From contig CAIXZI010000260.1 in NCBI GenBank assembly GCA_903923915.1, forward strand, positions 1 to 11,394: a stretch of DNA of 11,394 nucleotides, in the 5' to 3' direction. A program made the position numbers and the translations under genes. This DNA comes from an uncultured Bacteroidota bacterium (GTDB taxonomy: Bacteria; Bacteroidota; Bacteroidia; B-17B0; Aurantibacillaceae). Shown here piece by piece: positions 1-8,000 of this stretch; position 1 is the stretch's first letter, and every line of letters starts with the position of its first letter. A model generated the notes under the pieces. The model ran no database searches and was not told the origin of the DNA. It saw only the letters and a list, made by a program, of their open reading frames with translations.

Positions 1-225
1 AATGATATTTTTCATCCTAATATAAGCGGATTAAAAACATACGAGTTAGATATTTTTAATCGTTGGGGCGAATTACTTTTTGTAACCAAAGATACTAAGG
101 TGGGATGGGATGGATATTATAAAGGCAAGTTGTGCGAACAAGGCACCTATGTTTGGAAAATACGCGGAACATCAATTGACGGATTGAATATTGAGAAGGC
201 TGGAGATTTAACTTTATTAAGATAG
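1..225 (+). CDS. C-terminal end of a gliding-motility/T9SS type B sorting-domain protein (partial)
   Basis: Frame 1 is open from the window edge to TAG at 223-225, giving the last 74 residues. The sequence runs from an IFNRWGELLF block through a GWDGYYKGK stretch to GTYVWKI, and ends with GDLTLLR. This is the pattern of the gliding motility-associated C-terminal (CHU_C, type B CTD) domain. That domain directs large extracellular or surface proteins through the type IX secretion system and is the last part of the protein. The body of the protein lies upstream of the window, so its function (adhesin, enzyme, other) cannot be told. Its stop codon is directly followed by the ATG of the PD40 gene at 226, with no spacer. 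A PorP/SprF-family gene follows that, an arrangement familiar for type B cargo such as SprB with SprF. Family assignment is firm; the cargo's identity is unknown. Confidence 0.85.
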   Translation, partial: NDIFHPNISGLKTYELDIFNRWGELLFVTKDTKVGWDGYYKGKLCEQGTYVWKIRGTSIDGLNIEKAGDLTLLR

Positions 226-1821
226 ATGAATTTAAAAAAACAAATACCTTTTTTCTTTTTGGCTTTATTGATAAGTTTTTCCGCGCATGCGCAAAAAAAT
301 CATACCAAGCAATTTAAGGAAACTTTGAATGAAGCCGATGTTTTGTTTGACATGGATGATTTTAAAAATGCCGAACAGAAATATTTATCTATTTATAAAG
401 AAGACACTACCAACGAAGAGTTAAACTTAAACATTGCCATTTGTAAATATAAACTAAAAGAATTTCCGGATTCTATTTTGCCTTATTTAATAAAAGTAGA
501 TAAAAGTAAATATGCCGAAGCACAGTTTTACGAAGCAAAAATTTTTCATTTAGAACACAAGTTTAATGAAGCTATTGAGCATTATGGCAAGTATAAAAAG
601 TTTGATGAAAATAAACGCGATGTAAAAAATGCGGAAGTTGATCGTTTAATTGGAATATCAAAACATGCCGCAGAGTATATGAATAACCCTCACAAAGCGG
701 TCATAAAAAATATGGGCACAAGTATTAATACCAAGTACCCTGATTATGTGCCACTTATTTCTGCTGATGAATCTGTTTTATATTTTACCTCTCGTCGCCC
801 TGGCAGTACAGGTAATTTAACCGATGCGTGGGGAAATTATTATGAAGATGTTTATGTAAGCTACAATAAAAATGGAGAATGGTCAACGGCACAAAACATT
901 GGAGAGCCAATCAACACAAAAACACATGATGCTTGTGTGGCTTTATCTGCAGATGCCCAGCAAATGATAATTTATAGAACCAGCGCCGATGGGTTAAGTG
1001 GTGATTTATATACAACACAAGCAACCACAAAGGGTTGGACAAGTCCTGAAAAATTAGGCCCTCAAATAAATACCGAGTACAAAGAAGTAAGCGCATGTTT
1101 TAGTCCGGAAGGAAATTGCATCGTTTTTTCGAGCGATAAACCAGGCGGTTTTGGCGGAAAAGATTTGTACAGAGTTGTAAAATTACCCAATGATAAGTGG
1201 AGCTTACCTACTAACCTTGGCAGCAGCATTAATACCAAGTATGATGAAGATGCACCGTTTATGAGTGTGGATGGAAACACGCTATACTATAGTAGTAAGG
1301 GGCATGAAACTATGGGCGAATACGATATTTTTAAGAGTAAAATAAAAGAAGATTGGTCTTTTGAAAAAACAGAAGATGTGGGCTACCCCGTAAACACCGT
1401 TGGAGACGATATATTTTTTGTGGTTAATGCAAATGCCAAACACGGGTATTATTCTTCTTTAAACGAAAACGCAGGTGAGGTGGGTTACGAAAGTGAAGAC
1501 ATTTATATTATTGATATGCATTATAGCGAAACAGATTTGATTGTAAAAAAATGTGTTACACTGCATGGTAAATCAGAGCGTCCGGCGGCAGCCAAAATAA
1601 CCTTGGTGGATAAAGAAACCAATAAAACACATAGTTTGTATCATAGCAATGGCAACACAGGTAGTTTTATAATAGTTGTAAACCCTTATTGCGGATATAA
1701 ATTAATTGCCGAGTATAAAGATTATGAACCAATTGAAATAGATTTACCCGCTGTAATAGATCAGGTTATAAACTATAACAATGAAGATGTTGTGAAAATT
1801 ATTTTTAATAAAAAACCTTGA
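226..1821 (+). CDS. Secreted TPR-PD40 repeat protein, PorE-like but without OmpA domain
   Basis: This is a 531-residue protein with a clear signal peptide (hydrophobic residues 7-20, ending SAHAQ), so it is exported, probably to the periplasm. Residues about 30-125 are helical and TPR-like. Residues about 165-415 hold five beta-propeller repeats of the PD40 type, each opening with an INTK/INTE/VNT signature at about 167, 229, 281, 335 and 390 and followed by a short strand such as VLYFTS or IVFSS. Residues about 440-510 resemble a carboxypeptidase regulatory-like beta-sandwich. This order matches PorE, a T9SS-associated periplasmic protein, but the OmpA-like peptidoglycan-binding domain that normally follows is absent: the protein ends at NKKP. 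ATG at 226 directly follows the stop of the preceding gene, and the TGA overlaps the next start, which points to translational coupling. A role in T9SS cargo handling is inferred from architecture and neighbours. Confidence 0.8.
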   Translation: MNLKKQIPFFFLALLISFSAHAQKNHTKQFKETLNEADVLFDMDDFKNAEQKYLSIYKEDTTNEELNLNIAICKYKLKEFPDSILPYLIKVDKSKYAEAQFYEAKIFHLEHKFNEAIEHYGKYKKFDENKRDVKNAEVDRLIGISKHAAEYMNNPHKAVIKNMGTSINTKYPDYVPLISADESVLYFTSRRPGSTGNLTDAWGNYYEDVYVSYNKNGEWSTAQNIGEPINTKTHDACVALSADAQQMIIYRTSADGLSGDLYTTQATTKGWTSPEKLGPQINTEYKEVSACFSPEGNCIVFSSDKPGGFGGKDLYRVVKLPNDKWSLPTNLGSSINTKYDEDAPFMSVDGNTLYYSSKGHETMGEYDIFKSKIKEDWSFEKTEDVGYPVNTVGDDIFFVVNANAKHGYYSSLNENAGEVGYESEDIYIIDMHYSETDLIVKKCVTLHGKSERPAAAKITLVDKETNKTHSLYHSNGNTGSFIIVVNPYCGYKLIAEYKDYEPIEIDLPAVIDQVINYNNEDVVKIIFNKKP

Positions 1822-2819
1822 GAAAAAAACCACTATATATAATTTTAATTTTTGTGATTGCTTATGCAAAAGCACAGAACCCGCAGTTTACGCAGTTTTA
1901 TGCTATACCCTTGTATTTAAACCCGGCATTTACGGGTAATACGTATGAGCATCGCTTTGTAGCTGATATGCGCAACCAATGGCCTGGTGTATCTACTACA
2001 TACAAAACCGGAGTGATAAGCTACGACTATAACATTGCATCAGCTAATAGTGGTATTGGTTTAATGGTGCTTCAAGATAATTCGGGTACACCATCAATAA
2101 GCACTACGGTTGCCATGCTTTCTTATGCGTATCATTTTAAAATAAACAAGTTTGCCGAAATACGTGGCGGCATTCAGCTTGGTTATGGTTATAAAAGTAT
2201 GGATGTAAGTAAACTTATTTTAAACGATCAGCTTCATTATAATACCAGCGCAAGTTTAGATCCGTATGTGATGAATATGAATAATCATGTAAACTATATG
2301 GATATAAACGCCGGCGCTTTACTTAATTCAACCGATTACTGGCTGGGTTTTGCAGCACAACACATTAATACGCCTAATACTTCTTTTAATGAAGATGGAA
2401 ATAATAAACAACCCGTGAATTTTTCTTTACACGGGGGTTATCGTTTTATAAAGGAAAAAAAGGGAAATCAATTGAAAGAATATTTTTCTCCAACATTTAA
2501 TTATAAGCATGAGGGTCGTTTTGATCAATTAGATATTGGCGCGTACTATTTTAGAGCACCTTTAAATTTAGGTTTATGGTATCGTGGTTTGCCGCTAAAA
2601 CACTATGCGCCCGGCTATATTAATGCAGATGCAGTAAGTTTTTTAATTGGCGTTGATATTCGAAAATATGATGCACGCATAGGATTTAGTTATGACATTA
2701 CGCTTTCTAGATTAACAGTAGCTCGCTCTTTGGGCTCGTTTGAAATAGCTATCATTTATGAGTACGCTAAACGAAGTAAAAAAACGCGTAAGGTTTTAAT
2801 TTCTTGTCCTAAGTTTTAA
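1818..2819 (+). CDS. PorP/SprF family type IX secretion system membrane protein
   Basis: This is a 333-residue protein with a signal peptide (residues 5-20, ending AYAKAQ). The family hallmark follows immediately: NPQFTQFYAIPLYLNPAFTG at residues 21-40. The rest alternates short aromatic-rich strands, as expected for an outer-membrane beta-barrel, and length fits the PorP/SprF family (about 300-340). In gliding bacteria SprF is needed for secretion of the SprB adhesin encoded just upstream; here a type B CTD protein and a PorE-like protein lie upstream in the same way. The start must be TTG at 1818: an in-frame TAA lies at 1809-1811, and the next in-frame ATG (residue 51) would remove the signal peptide and signature. 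TTG overlaps the TGA of the upstream gene (TTGA). Several paralogues are usual per genome, so I give no gene symbol. Confidence 0.88.
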   Translation: MRKKPLYIILIFVIAYAKAQNPQFTQFYAIPLYLNPAFTGNTYEHRFVADMRNQWPGVSTTYKTGVISYDYNIASANSGIGLMVLQDNSGTPSISTTVAMLSYAYHFKINKFAEIRGGIQLGYGYKSMDVSKLILNDQLHYNTSASLDPYVMNMNNHVNYMDINAGALLNSTDYWLGFAAQHINTPNTSFNEDGNNKQPVNFSLHGGYRFIKEKKGNQLKEYFSPTFNYKHEGRFDQLDIGAYYFRAPLNLGLWYRGLPLKHYAPGYINADAVSFLIGVDIRKYDARIGFSYDITLSRLTVARSLGSFEIAIIYEYAKRSKKTRKVLISCPKF

Positions 2820-2824
2820 AACAA

Positions 2825-3151
2825 CTACTTTCTTTTTTTTACATCAACTATCTCGGCAAGCTTACCGGCCATGCAGGTTGACATAGGTTGTTTTTTTGCC
2901 AAGGTGTATTTTATCCAAACTTTTTCTTTATCTTTTTTAAACTCATCGGCTAATTTATCGGGTGCAATTTTTGTTTTTGCTTTATCAGCAAGTTCAATTA
3001 AATAACCACAAGCTTCTACTTTATAATGAATAACAACGGCTTTTACATAACCTTCTTTTTCGTAATTTATTTTTTTTTGTTTTTCTTGCGCGTTTACTTT
3101 AAAAGTAATTAACGAAAATATAATTGTAAACAGAGTTATGATGCGAAACAT
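2825..3151 (-). CDS. Small secreted protein of unknown function
   Basis: This is a 108-residue protein beginning with a signal peptide (hydrophobic residues 4-17, then FKVNAQ, likely cleaved after Ala21). The mature part is lysine-rich, about 87 residues, with two cysteines, Cys48 in VEACGYLIEL and Cys93 in MSTCMAG. They could form a disulfide in the periplasm. A WIKYTLAKK strand lies between them. The pattern of a Cys-Gly-x-Leu-Ile core, a lysine-rich helix and a strand before a second Cys recalls small uncharacterised exported Bacteroidetes proteins, but I do not recognise a named family. There is no lipobox. It ends 5 nt from the convergent PorP/SprF gene. It is preceded on its own strand by a structured intergenic element and by the AtpZ-like gene. 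The coding call rests on the intact signal peptide and a sensible composition. Confidence 0.72.
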   Translation of the reverse strand: MFRIITLFTIIFSLITFKVNAQEKQKKINYEKEGYVKAVVIHYKVEACGYLIELADKAKTKIAPDKLADEFKKDKEKVWIKYTLAKKQPMSTCMAGKLAEIVDVKKRK

Positions 3152-3189
3152 AATTTATTTTTTAGATTGAAGTAAAATTACAAATTTTG

Positions 3190-3286
3190 AACGACCTGCG
3201 TTAGAGATGGCAACGAAAATCCTTTTGTGAGGTACGAACAAAAGATTGAAGTGAACAGCCCGACGGCTTTTTTGGCCGGAACGCCC
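3190..3286. ncRNA. Structured intergenic element (candidate RNA or dispersed repeat)
   Basis: The 139-nt gap between the AtpZ-like gene and the small secreted-protein gene holds a stretch more GC-rich than the surrounding spacer, with nested complementarity. GCGTT (3198-3202) can pair with AACGC (3280-3284), closing the whole element. Inside, CTTTTGT (3222-3228) pairs with ACAAAAG (3238-3244) around a 9-nt loop, and CGGC (3264-3267) pairs with GCCG (3275-3278). From memory, similar strings (GCGTTAG near the left, a GCCCGAC-hairpin-ACGCCC right end) recur in intergenic regions of other Bacteroidetes. I cannot verify that or assign an Rfam family. The strand is undecided because the pairing works either way. 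If transcribed on the minus strand it would lie in the leader about 46 nt before the secreted-protein start. Confidence 0.4.
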
Positions 3287-3290
3287 AAGA

Positions 3291-3527
3291 TTATTTCTTA
3301 ATAAAATCTTTAATGGCTAAATAAATTCCGGTGGCAACGCCTCCTAACCCAAGTATAAGGGTAAGAAAAGGGATTTTATTTTGCAGGTAATTATCTAATT
3401 TCATGCCGGCAAAAAAACCAATAACAATAGGCACCAGCATTTGTATAGCCATGCCTGTATATTGTAAAGAGCTTTTTTGTGGTTTATTAGTTGGCCGCAA
3501 CGGCTTTTTTTCTTGAGGCGTGCTCAT
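3291..3527 (-). CDS. AtpZ/AtpI family protein (F0F1-ATPase-associated membrane protein)
   Basis: This is a 78-residue protein with a basic, proline-rich N-terminus (residues 1-20) and two membrane helices at about 25-43 and 52-72. The YTGMAIQM segment before helix 1, the GFFAGMKLD turn and the small-residue-rich LGLGGVATGIYLAI second helix are characteristic of the AtpZ/AtpI family. Members are encoded next to F-type ATP synthase genes and have been linked to assembly or Mg2+ supply for the enzyme. The ATG at 3527 gives a 41-nt out-of-frame overlap with the upstream bactofilin gene. The next Met (residue 26) would sit at the edge of helix 1, so the long start is preferred. In Bacteroidetes a bactofilin-AtpZ pair commonly precedes atpB; here a structured element and a secreted-protein gene follow instead, with no ATP synthase gene in view. 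Confidence 0.82.
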   Translation of the reverse strand: MSTPQEKKPLRPTNKPQKSSLQYTGMAIQMLVPIVIGFFAGMKLDNYLQNKIPFLTLILGLGGVATGIYLAIKDFIKK

Positions 3528-3906
3528 CGGCCGTATGTTGTATGTTTTTAACTACACCGCCCATGCTACAATTACCTGTAAATTGTGCATCCGGCTCGAT
3601 AGAAATTTTTCCGGTATAAATATCTCCGTTAATTCGGGCGGTGGCACGTAAAGCTAACAATTCGCTTACATTAATTTTACCTTTAACCTCGCCCGATACG
3701 TCTGCATTTTGACACTCAATTTCGCCCTGTATATGTCCGTTTGAACCCACAACCAGTTTGCCTTTAACAACTAAAGTGCCGTGCAAAGTGCCGTCAATCC
3801 TAAAGTCTCCTTCGGTTTTAACATCTCCGGTAATGGTTGTACCCGCTGCAATTAAGTTAACCGATGTGCTATCGGCAGACTTGCTATTATTAGTTTTTGA
3901 AAACAT
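3487..3906 (-). CDS. Bactofilin family polymer-forming cytoskeletal protein
   Basis: This is a 139-residue protein. Residues about 16-115 form the bactofilin domain: short beta-strand repeats rich in Gly and Val that would build a right-handed beta-helix (ITGDVKTEGDFRIDG, GTLVVKGKLVVG, HIQGEIECQNADVSGEV, RINGDIYTGKISI). The N-terminal 15 residues and C-terminal 24 are polar and likely disordered, the usual layout for the family. Bactofilins polymerise without nucleotide and act as scaffolds at the inner face of the membrane, influencing cell shape and the placement of wall enzymes. There is no signal peptide. The gene is first in a minus-strand group with AtpZ and is divergent from hemE across an 81-nt gap. 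Its 3' end is overlapped by the AtpZ start. The two genes are probably co-transcribed and translationally coupled. Confidence 0.9.
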   Translation of the reverse strand: MFSKTNNSKSADSTSVNLIAAGTTITGDVKTEGDFRIDGTLHGTLVVKGKLVVGSNGHIQGEIECQNADVSGEVKGKINVSELLALRATARINGDIYTGKISIEPDAQFTGNCSMGGVVKNIQHTADEHASRKKAVAAN

Positions 3907-3987
3907 ATCCTGTCAAATTTAAACATGCAAGGTAATAAAATTTGAATTTACAGCCAAATTATACTTTTTTATCTTATTTTTGAAGGG
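3907..3987. promoter_or_regulatory. Divergent promoter region between bactofilin and hemE
   Basis: The 81-nt AT-rich gap must carry start signals for both directions unless one transcript starts inside a gene. On the minus strand TAAATTTG (3914-3921) matches the Bacteroidetes -7 consensus TAnnTTTG exactly, but it lies only 7 nt before the bactofilin ATG, implying a very short leader. On the plus strand TATTTTTG (3975-3982) also matches, again almost touching the hemE ATG. TACTTTTT (3962-3969), lacking the final G, has a TTG 17 nt upstream and may be the better-placed hemE box. Neither direction has a clear TTG at the ideal 19-21 nt spacing. In such AT-rich DNA chance matches are likely, so individual boxes are tentative. 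Confidence 0.35.
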
Positions 3988-5040
3988 ATGATAAAAAACG
4001 ATTTGTTGTTGCGTGCTGCAAAAGGAGAAGAGGTAGAGCGTGCGCCCGTGTGGCTTATGCGCCAAGCGGGTAGGGTGTTGCCGGAATACAGAGCTGTTAG
4101 AGCAAAATCAAAAAACTTTATAGAATTTGTAAAAAATCCGGAATTAGCCGCCGAAGTAACCGTGCAGCCGGTTGATATTTTAGGCGTAGATGCCGCCATT
4201 ATTTTTTCAGATATACTTGTTATTCCTGAAGCGATGGGCTTGCCTTATCAAATGATAGAGGCTAAAGGCCCTTGGTTTGAAAAAACATTAGCTACGCAAG
4301 AAGACGTAGATAAATTAATTATTACAGACGGAAGTAATTTACAATATGTATATGATGCCATTCGTTTGGCAAAAAAACAATTAGATAATAGAGTGCCATT
4401 AATTGGTTTTTGTGGAGCACCGTGGACTTTATTAGCCTACATGGTAGAAGGCAGCGGAAGCAAAACATTTAGTAAAGCAAAAAAGTTTTTATATACGCAA
4501 CCAAAACTGGCACATCAAACGCTTGAAAAAATTGCGAAAAGCAGCATTAATTATTTACTGGCACAGGTTGAAGCAGGCGCTAATTTGATTCAGATATTCG
4601 ATTCGTGGGCAGGTGTTTTATCTCCCGAAATGCATAAAGAATTTTCATTAAAATACATGAATATGATTTGTGATGAGGTAAGTAAAAAAGTACCCGTTAC
4701 CATTTTTGCAAAAGATGCACATTTTGCTTTAGCCGAAATTAAAAATTCATCGTGTAGTGTTGTAGGTCTTGACTGGAGTGTTAACCCACAAGAAGCACGT
4801 AAAATTATTGGTTCAAATAAAACGTTGCAAGGTAATGCAGACCCCTGTTTGCTTTATGCAAGTTTTGATGAAATAGAAAAACAAACCAAACAAATGCTAA
4901 ATGCTTTTGGTAAGGATAGATATATTGCCAATTTAGGTCATGGCTTATATCCGGATACCGAAAAAGAAAAAGTAAAGTTTTTTGTTGATTGCATTAAAAA
5001 ACATTCGTACACCAAAACACCTCAAACATTGCATGCGTAA
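3988..5040 (+). CDS. hemE: Uroporphyrinogen decarboxylase
   Basis: This 350-residue cytoplasmic enzyme removes four carboxyl groups from the acetate side chains of uroporphyrinogen III to give coproporphyrinogen III in haem synthesis. Both family signatures are present: [16 protein letters not shown] (residues 20-35) and [12 protein letters not shown] (140-151). Residues equivalent to the known active site are kept: Arg25 and Arg29 in RQAGR, Asp75 in FSDILVIP, Tyr151, Ser206 in FDSWAG, and His318 in [10 protein letters not shown]. Length fits the family. ATG at 3988 gives the usual short N-terminus before the first signature. The last 8 nt (ATGCGTAA, 5033-5040) contain the start codon of the downstream sensor gene, so the two are likely co-translated. 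No other haem gene is in the window. Confidence 0.97.
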   Translation: MIKNDLLLRAAKGEEVERAPVWLMRQAGRVLPEYRAVRAKSKNFIEFVKNPELAAEVTVQPVDILGVDAAIIFSDILVIPEAMGLPYQMIEAKGPWFEKTLATQEDVDKLIITDGSNLQYVYDAIRLAKKQLDNRVPLIGFCGAPWTLLAYMVEGSGSKTFSKAKKFLYTQPKLAHQTLEKIAKSSINYLLAQVEAGANLIQIFDSWAGVLSPEMHKEFSLKYMNMICDEVSKKVPVTIFAKDAHFALAEIKNSSCSVVGLDWSVNPQEARKIIGSNKTLQGNADPCLLYASFDEIEKQTKQMLNAFGKDRYIANLGHGLYPDTEKEKVKFFVDCIKKHSYTKTPQTLHA

Positions 5041-8000
5041 AATTTGGCTACATATTGTTTTAATTTTTGTAGCCACAACAGGTTTCTCTCAAACCTATGA
5101 TTTTAGAAATTATAATGTAGAAGATGGTTTGGCGCAATCTCAGGTTAACTGTATTTTTCAAGATAGTAAAGGGTATATGTGGTTTGGCACCGGTGGTGGT
5201 GGTGTTTCTAAGTATGATGGCAAAACCTTTAAAAATTTTACGCCTGGCAATGGTGCTATCAGTAACACGGTTTATTCTATAGCCGAAGATAAAAATCAAA
5301 ATTTATATTTTGCTACCTACGATGGTTTGCAAATAAAAAGCAAGTTTAAAGATATTCGTTTTGATACCAGCAATGGCTTACTCGTTAATACTGTTTACAA
5401 AGTTTTAATTGATAAATCAGAAAAAATTTGGGTATGTACCCAGCAAGGCGTTTGCTTTTTAAATGCAAAAGGCACACCAGAAAAATTAAGTGGCAGTAAA
5501 TTGTTAGATGCCTCGGCTGTGTTTACTATGTATCAGGATAATAGCGGCAATTATTGGTTTGGTACCATTCAAAATGGAGCATGTTGTTATTCGCCTACAA
5601 ACAACACATTTACTTGGTACGACACTAAAAAAGTATTAGTAGATAATTTTATTCGTTCGTTTAATGAAGATAGCAAGGGTAATATTTACATAGGTACAGT
5701 TGCGGGGCTATATGTAGTTGATGCTAATAAATCAGTTAAAGCAATTAATATAACGGGCATATCGCTAGAAAATATGGCTGTTACCAGCATTAGCAAAGAT
5801 AAAAACAATGCATTTTGGTTATCCACTAACGAAGGGGTTGTAAAATATAACGGACTAACTCACCAAAAATTTTTAGTGGAAAATGGCTTGTGCGGTAATC
5901 TTATTTTATCATCTTATATAGATAGCGAAGGTAATTTGTGGTTTGGTTCGGATGGTTTTGGCGTTAGTAAACTTAGCTCTGAAGCTATTGTAAACTATAG
6001 TGAAAAAGACGGACTGCCTGGCGATTATATAAATTGCGTTTATCAAACCAAGGATGAAAAATATTGGATAGCAGTGCGTAATAGCGGACTGTTGTATTTA
6101 AATGGAAAAGAAAAAAAGCAATACATTATAAACAAAAAAAACACTAAAGAAAGTCTGATTGATAACAATGTTAACTGCATGGCGCAGGATAAAGACGGTA
6201 AACTTTGGATAGGAACACAAGATGGCTTAAGCATTTTTACCGAAAACAAATTTGTTAATTATTGGGCAGAAAGCGAGTACCAAACCATTTATTCAATTTG
6301 TCACAGCTCAAAAGGAACGCATTATATAGGTACCGGAAATGGCTTGGTGGTTTTTGGTGAAAACGGAAAAAAAGAACCTGTTGAAATAGTAAACAAAATA
6401 AAAGCCCGGGCAGATTTAGCTATCTATAATATAACCGAAGATAACAACCACAATTTATGGCTGGCAACCGCCAGTTATGGAGCCATTAAGTTTGATGGAT
6501 CATCAGCTGAAATATTTAACGCTAAAAATAAATTTACTAATAAATCGGTTTACAATGTTGTAAAAGATAAAAACGGAAACCTTTGGTTTGGCACAGAAGA
6601 TGGCGTTTTCTATTATAATAATAAAGAGTTTGTAAATATTGGTGAAAAGGAAGGACTAATCTCAAATCAGGTTTATTTTTTGGTGTTTGATAGTAAAAAT
6701 CGTTTGTGGATTGGCACTAACAAAGGTATAGACGAGTTAGATGTAGATGAATATATAGCAAACAAAAAAGTAAGTGTAAAGCATTATGGCAAAGAAGAGG
6801 GTTTAAAAGGTTTAGAGTGTAATTTTAATTCGGCTATAAAAGATGAAGATGGAAAACTTTGGTTTGGTACCGTAAAAGGTGTTACGGTTTTTAATCCGCA
6901 TTTTGAAAAAATTAATTACCAAGAACCTTCTTGTCTTATTACCGACATTAAAATATTTTTCGAAAAAATAGACCTTACTTCTTACGCTTCAAGTTTAGAT
7001 TCTATATCGGGTTTACCTATAAATTTGCAATTACCTTATGCTAAAAACCACGTAACACTTGATTTTATTGGTATTTCGCAAACAAATCCAAATAAAGTAC
7101 AATACCAGTTTAAGTTAGATGGTGTTGATGGAGATTGGGTTCCTATAACTTCCAAAACTGAGGTAACCTATTCATCACTTCAACCCGGCGATTATACGTT
7201 TCACTTAAAGGCCATGAATAATGATGGCGTTTGGAATAAAGAACCCTTGCAATATAGTTTTAAAGTGCTTCCGCCTTGGTATCGTACGTGGTGGGCATAT
7301 ACATTATATGTGATTGTTATTCTTGCGTCAACTTATTCGTACAATTCCTACAAAACAAAAAAATTATATGCCGATAAAGTAAAATTGGAGAAACAAGTTG
7401 CTTCTCGTACACGCGAGCTTCGCGAAGAAAAACAAAAAGTAGAATTAATAAATAAGGAAGTTATAGAACAAAAAGCAACTATCGAGCATAAAAATTTAGA
7501 GATGACCGATAGTATTAAGTACGCCAAAAACATTCAAGAGGCGCTGCTTCCGGCCATTACAGGTTTGAAAAAAGATTTTCCAGAATCGTTTGTATTATAC
7601 ATGCCAAAAGATATTGTTAGCGGAGATTTTTATTGGTTTGCTAACCGAGATGGCAAGCACCTTTTTGCTGCTGCAGATTGTACTGGTCATGGTGTGCCGG
7701 GTGCATTTATGAGTATCATAGGCAACTCATTATTAAATGAGATTGTTGGCGAACAACACGTTTATCAGCCTGCCGAAATTTTAAATAACCTGCATGTGGG
7801 TGTTAAAACCGCGCTAAACCATAATAAAGGCGAGTTTGAGCGTCGTGATGGTATGGATATTGCCCTTTGCTCATTCAACAAAGAAAACATGACACTTGAT
7901 TATGCCGGAGCCAACCGTGCTTTGTGGATTTATAGAAAAGATACTACCGATAAAGCTGAAATAATTAAGCCTGATAAAAATCCTATTGGAGGTATAGAGC

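Noticed and set aside
911..1280. Minus-strand open frames opposite the PD40 gene
   Set aside because: They are antisense to a repeat-rich, clearly coding gene, with no signal or domain of their own.
2813..2822. Palindrome GTTTTAAAAC at the end of the PorP/SprF gene
   Set aside because: There is no loop and only one G-C pair. It is not a believable terminator, although the convergent genes with a 5-nt gap must end somewhere near here.
4982..5032. In-frame upstream ATG that would lengthen the sensor protein by 17 residues
   Set aside because: It lies well inside hemE and would place a polar stretch before a clear signal peptide. ATG 5033 gives a standard N-terminal signal sequence and a normal 8-nt overlap.
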